Shown here: positions 60,392 through 64,000 of the stretch, one piece after another
Layout of the letters: each line of letters opens with the position of its first letter
Position numbering within the stretch: position 1 is the stretch's first letter
Assembly: GCA_016842005.1 (NCBI GenBank)
Contig: JAENYD010000003.1
Location: 1-64,000 of the forward strand
Length of the DNA: 64,000 nucleotides
Direction of reading: 5' to 3'
Origin: Clostridium thermobutyricum
GTDB lineage: Bacteria; Bacillota; Clostridia; Ch29
Translations under genes and position numbers: made by a program
Notes under the pieces: model-generated
What the model was told of the DNA's origin: nothing
What the model saw: only the letters and a program-made list of their open reading frames with translations
The model's database searches: none

Positions 60392-60619
60392 GTGAAGGAA
60401 GCGGATATTTTAAAGGATATACTGGAGTACCGGATTTCCAATCAAAAGTTCTACAATAACAATATGGTATATATGAGAAACCCGGAAATAAGGCGGCTGT
60501 ACACAGAGCTGCGGGATGATGAGATGAGGGCGATTGTAAAACTCCAGCAGGCCATTGAAAGGATGGAGGGGGACAGGGGTATCATCGGCAAGATAATAAC
60601 TTCAGGACCAAGGTATTGA
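60392..60619 (+). CDS. small helical protein (half-ferritin-like)
   Basis: 75 aa; helical pattern LYTELRDDEMRAIVKLQQAI. Confidence 0.55.
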   Translation: MKEADILKDILEYRISNQKFYNNNMVYMRNPEIRRLYTELRDDEMRAIVKLQQAIERMEGDRGIIGKIITSGPRY

Positions 60620-60661
60620 GAGAGCATTTGATACAATACAAAAGTCGGAAGCGGGGACAGT

Positions 60662-61117
60662 ATGATGGAGTGGATTATTCTTTTCGCTGTGAGCTGGATA
60701 CTGTTTTTTACCCTTGTGGACTGGAGCAAATTGGGAAAAAATGTATGGAGCGGGCTGCTGGCGGTGACCTGCCAGCTGTATGTTGATACCAGCAGTATAC
60801 GTCATAAATTTTACAGGATAGAGGATGCCGTATTATCGGTTTGGGGCTCATCTGCTTTTTTTGTGCTGGGGCCGGTACTTGTCGTTGGGATACTAATTGC
60901 CCAGTACCATCCAAAAAAGAAATGGATGACGGTATTTTATATCCTTGGCCTGTCCGGCCTGTACTCCCTGCAGGAGTATTTTCTGGTGATAAGACAAGCC
61001 GTTGTTTACCTGGACTGGCATTTCCACGAGAGCCTGGCGGTTAATACAGCAGTAATGGTGCTGCTCAGCTGGTTTTCTGTTGTTATCCTGAACAGGGGGG
61101 ACGGTATCCGGAAATGA
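60662..61117 (+). CDS. integral membrane protein of unknown function
   Basis: 151 aa with several hydrophobic segments. Confidence 0.65.
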   Translation: MMEWIILFAVSWILFFTLVDWSKLGKNVWSGLLAVTCQLYVDTSSIRHKFYRIEDAVLSVWGSSAFFVLGPVLVVGILIAQYHPKKKWMTVFYILGLSGLYSLQEYFLVIRQAVVYLDWHFHESLAVNTAVMVLLSWFSVVILNRGDGIRK

Positions 61118-61207
61118 GTACACATGCATATGCTTTTTTTACTGTGGTTGTGGGGATGCTGCTGTATTGCCTGTTTAAAGCGGCTTGCAGATACGGGGGA
61201 TGATACT

Positions 61208-62287
61208 GTGAAGGTGGCTATTATCGGAGGGGGCCTGTCCGGTCTTTCCTGCGCCCATGAACTGGAAAAACATAATATCAGGCCGGTGGTATATGAGAGA
61301 CAGCACTATATAGGGGCACCGTATCCCCTTGTTACTGCAGCCATTCAGATTTGGCACAGGCCCGTCAAAGATGTTATAGAATATTACAGGAATGCATTCG
61401 GTATCAGCATCAACCCTCTGAACACAGTTAAAAAGCTGGTCCATTGCTCTCCAAACCGGGAAAATGTAATAAGGGGAAGCAATCTGGGGTATCTTCTCAA
61501 GAGAGGCAGGGACCGGGACTCCTTGAATAACCAGGTGTATTCACAACTGAAAAAGACTGAAATACGGTTAAATGAAATCGGGGATTACCGGATGCTCTCC
61601 AGACAATATGATGTGGTGGTCATAGCAACCGGCAATCCTGTTCTTACCGAGGAGCTGGGATGCTGGCAGACCTGGCTGGATGCCTATGTCAGGGGGGCAG
61701 TGGTACTGGGGGATTTTGACCCGAATACTGCGGTTATATGGTTCAATAAGAGTTATTGCAAAAACGGGTATGCGTATCTTCTCCCCTTTGACAGTAAAAA
61801 AGCGGCTCTTCACCTGGTCGTAACCAACGTGGACGAAAGGGATATAGACAGATACTGGGAAATGTTTCTGTATTCGGAAAACCTGAAATACACAATGGTA
61901 GAAGAATTCGAGCAGCGTCACACGAGCGGGTTTGCATATCCGCTAAAACTGGGGAATCTGTATTTTGTGGGAAACGCCTGCGGAGGACTGGATCCGTTCC
62001 TGGGCTTCGGGCACCTGAATGCAATTGTGACAGGGGTCATGGCTGCCCGGTCCGTAGCCGGAGGCAAAGATTATGAGAAGCTTCTGAAGGGCATTCTGAA
62101 GAACCTCAGGTGGAGGCTTGAATTCAGAAAGCTGTTCAATACCCTGGATGACAGGGATTATGACCGGCTGATAACTGCGATCGGACTGCCGGGGATAAGG
62201 CATCTGCTGTATCATACCAACTTTAACGTTTTCAAATATGGCTCGCTGGCGATTAGACTGCTGTCCGGGGATAATAAACTGACATAG
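61208..62287 (+). CDS. FAD-dependent oxidoreductase, paralogue 2
   Basis: VKVAIIGGGLSGLSCAHELEKHNIRPVVYER; YFVGNACGGLDPFLGFGHLNAI; conserved DYDRLIT..GLP tail shared with paralogue 1. Confidence 0.8.
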   Translation: MKVAIIGGGLSGLSCAHELEKHNIRPVVYERQHYIGAPYPLVTAAIQIWHRPVKDVIEYYRNAFGISINPLNTVKKLVHCSPNRENVIRGSNLGYLLKRGRDRDSLNNQVYSQLKKTEIRLNEIGDYRMLSRQYDVVVIATGNPVLTEELGCWQTWLDAYVRGAVVLGDFDPNTAVIWFNKSYCKNGYAYLLPFDSKKAALHLVVTNVDERDIDRYWEMFLYSENLKYTMVEEFEQRHTSGFAYPLKLGNLYFVGNACGGLDPFLGFGHLNAIVTGVMAARSVAGGKDYEKLLKGILKNLRWRLEFRKLFNTLDDRDYDRLITAIGLPGIRHLLYHTNFNVFKYGSLAIRLLSGDNKLT

Positions 62288-62293
62288 GGACAA

Positions 62294-63451
62294 TCAGCTT
62301 ATGGATTTAGGGCTTTTTTCAGTCTTTGACCTGAGGGTTGAGATTAAAAGAAGAAGGGCAGGGATTACGAACGAAACAGTCAGGCTGAAAAAGGGGAAGA
62401 TGGTTTGTATATACCGGTTGATGCCTGCTATATTGTCCGCCGAGGCTATGGAAAGGACGATAATAAGCACTCCGGCAGGTATAATCATATACCTGTATGA
62501 CCTGAAGCCAAAGAACTGTGATATGGACAGGACAGATACGTAGTAGAAAATCGTAATCTTCAGAAAAATACCTATGGTCCATACCCCTATTATGAGGATA
62601 TCCATTTTTTCAATGTACTGTCCCAGCCGGGCCAGCCTTACAAAAAGCAGGGCAGGGAACATAAGGTGTTCTGTGAGCTGGCCGTATACTGCTATGGTAA
62701 GGACTCCTGCTTCCATGGCCAGGCCCAGTATTAACACCGCAACAAAGATATTTTTTTTTATCCCCGCCCTGTCACTGACAAAGGGTATCAGCTGGAGAAC
62801 CACAACAGCTTCAATGATCCATGCCTGTATCAATATGCTACCCCTGATGGCCGGCTTGATGCCGTCGGCTAAAACCGGAAGAAAGTTCTTGAAATCCATA
62901 TTGGGTATGTTAATCAGCGGAATGAATATCAGAATGATCAAGCCGAGGGGGAGAAACAATTCATTTATACGCGCGATTACCTCCAGCCCCATTGTTACCG
63001 CATAGGCGGCCACCATTATTACTACTATGCTGTATACTATCATGGGGGAATCCGGGTTGTACGCAATAAGAAAAAGCTCCCCCAGTTCCCTTGTAACGGT
63101 CCAGGCAGCCATAAGGAAAAAGTATATATAAACAAGTCCTACAGCCTTACCCAGAGGTTTCCCGAGGATATCGCAGGCATATTGCAACAGGGTTTTTTCG
63201 GGATACCTGAGACCCAGCAGCAGGAAGATATAAATTATGACAGTTGCCGCCGCAGTACCCAGTATTACTGATATCCACGCATCGCGCTTTGCCTCCTGGG
63301 CAACGTATGCAGGAAGAAATACATCGATAGTCGCAATCATAAGAACCAGCATCAGGAAAGACAGCTGCAGGGATGAAATTTTCCCTTTCTCCAGCATATG
63401 ACAGGAAACTGTTGTTTTGTTCATGTGCACCATCCTTGTGGTCTTGTTCAA
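62294..63451 (-). CDS. GerAB/ArcD/ProY-type germination permease, B subunit
   Basis: KGKISSLQLSFLMLVLMIATIDVFLPAYVAQEAKRDAWISVILG, about 10 TM segments. Confidence 0.92.
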   Translation of the reverse strand: MNKTTRMVHMNKTTVSCHMLEKGKISSLQLSFLMLVLMIATIDVFLPAYVAQEAKRDAWISVILGTAAATVIIYIFLLLGLRYPEKTLLQYACDILGKPLGKAVGLVYIYFFLMAAWTVTRELGELFLIAYNPDSPMIVYSIVVIMVAAYAVTMGLEVIARINELFLPLGLIILIFIPLINIPNMDFKNFLPVLADGIKPAIRGSILIQAWIIEAVVVLQLIPFVSDRAGIKKNIFVAVLILGLAMEAGVLTIAVYGQLTEHLMFPALLFVRLARLGQYIEKMDILIIGVWTIGIFLKITIFYYVSVLSISQFFGFRSYRYMIIPAGVLIIVLSIASADNIAGINRYIQTIFPFFSLTVSFVIPALLLLISTLRSKTEKSPKSIS

Positions 63452-63857
63452 TCAGTCCTGTCTTCTATTATTTGTCGAAATCCCGGGCGATATTCCCTAA
63501 CTGGAGCAATTAACCCTGTCCAAAATAGAATAGTATTACCAACCCGGATGCCGGGACAGCCAGGACCTTGTCCCTTAGCATCACGTCTTCCCTCCCGCCC
63601 ATCTCACCGGAGCCTGGGCTTCCTCGGGAGTACAAACAAAAAGTACCGTCCCGTTTGTTTCTTTATGTTTTTATTCTTCTTTTGTTCCAGGATTGAAAAT
63701 TTCTTCATGGGAAATTCAACTAAAAATTGTTAAGCCCTTTTGTTTGTGAGTATAATATATGTATAGGCCATACAGCCGTATATAGTCACAAAAATAATTT
63801 TTCCGGTTATTTTGGAGAACTGCTCCCGCTGAAATCATGCTGACAGGGGTGAATGCT

Positions 63858-64000
63858 TTGAACTGTATGATGGAGTACCAGTGCTGGCTTGACAGCAGTT
63901 ATATTGATGAAGACACCAAGAGAGAACTTATGTCCATAAGGAATGACCCGGGAGAAATTGAGGACAGGTTTTACAGGCATCTTGAGTTTGGGACAGCAGG
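63858..64000 (+). CDS. phosphoglucomutase/phosphomannomutase N-terminus (cut by window end)
   Basis: MEYQCWLDSSYIDEDTKRELMSIRNDPGEIEDRFYRHLEFGTAG. Confidence 0.85.
   Translation, partial: MNCMMEYQCWLDSSYIDEDTKRELMSIRNDPGEIEDRFYRHLEFGTA

Noticed and set aside
1-64000. CRISPR arrays, tRNA or rRNA genes, prophage or transposase genes
   Set aside because: No regularly spaced repeats, no tRNA-like or rRNA-like segments noticed, and no transposase, integrase or phage structural proteins among the ORFs.

Overview
Window from an anaerobic, spore-forming Firmicute (Clostridia-like), inferred from the gene content. All calls come from reading the sequence; no database search was run. Main blocks: (1) a disturbed left end with truncated genes and a CitMHS transporter / AtuA-type operon; (2) a complete minus-strand trpEGDCFBA operon behind a Trp T-box; (3) a divergent aromatic operon (DAHP synthase, aroC, aroA, tyrA, pheA); (4) citG, a GntR/FCD regulator, aconitase and isocitrate dehydrogenase; (5) a 1649-aa alpha-2-macroglobulin-like lipoprotein overlapping a membrane-anchored MEMO-family protein; (6) a glycyl-radical trans-4-hydroxyproline dehydratase with its activase; (7) Sir2, YbaK-type editing protein, rhodanese, NimA-like protein and a GH18-SLH protein; (8) panB and an aminotransferase; (9) a nucleotidyltransferase/phosphomutase fusion and a 2896-aa cyclic beta-glucan synthase; (10) a spore germination (GerA-family) locus mixed with an inverted pair of FAD oxidoreductases. 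Strongest discovery candidate: an unannotated 53-aa leader ORF (14028-14189; below the 60-aa cut-off apparent in the supplied ORF list) with 14 aromatic residues out of 21 at positions 12-32. It lies between a perfect promoter and a perfect terminator, with a 10-bp antiterminator arm that competes with the terminator. This is what ribosome-mediated attenuation of the aromatic operon would look like. Other notable signals: a T-box with one specifier stem but two antiterminator/terminator modules, a dispersed structured repeat (four copies, one supplying a stop codon), two genes truncated head-to-head, two sigma-54 promoter matches, and a shared operator-like repeat around the citG/gntR/aconitase genes.
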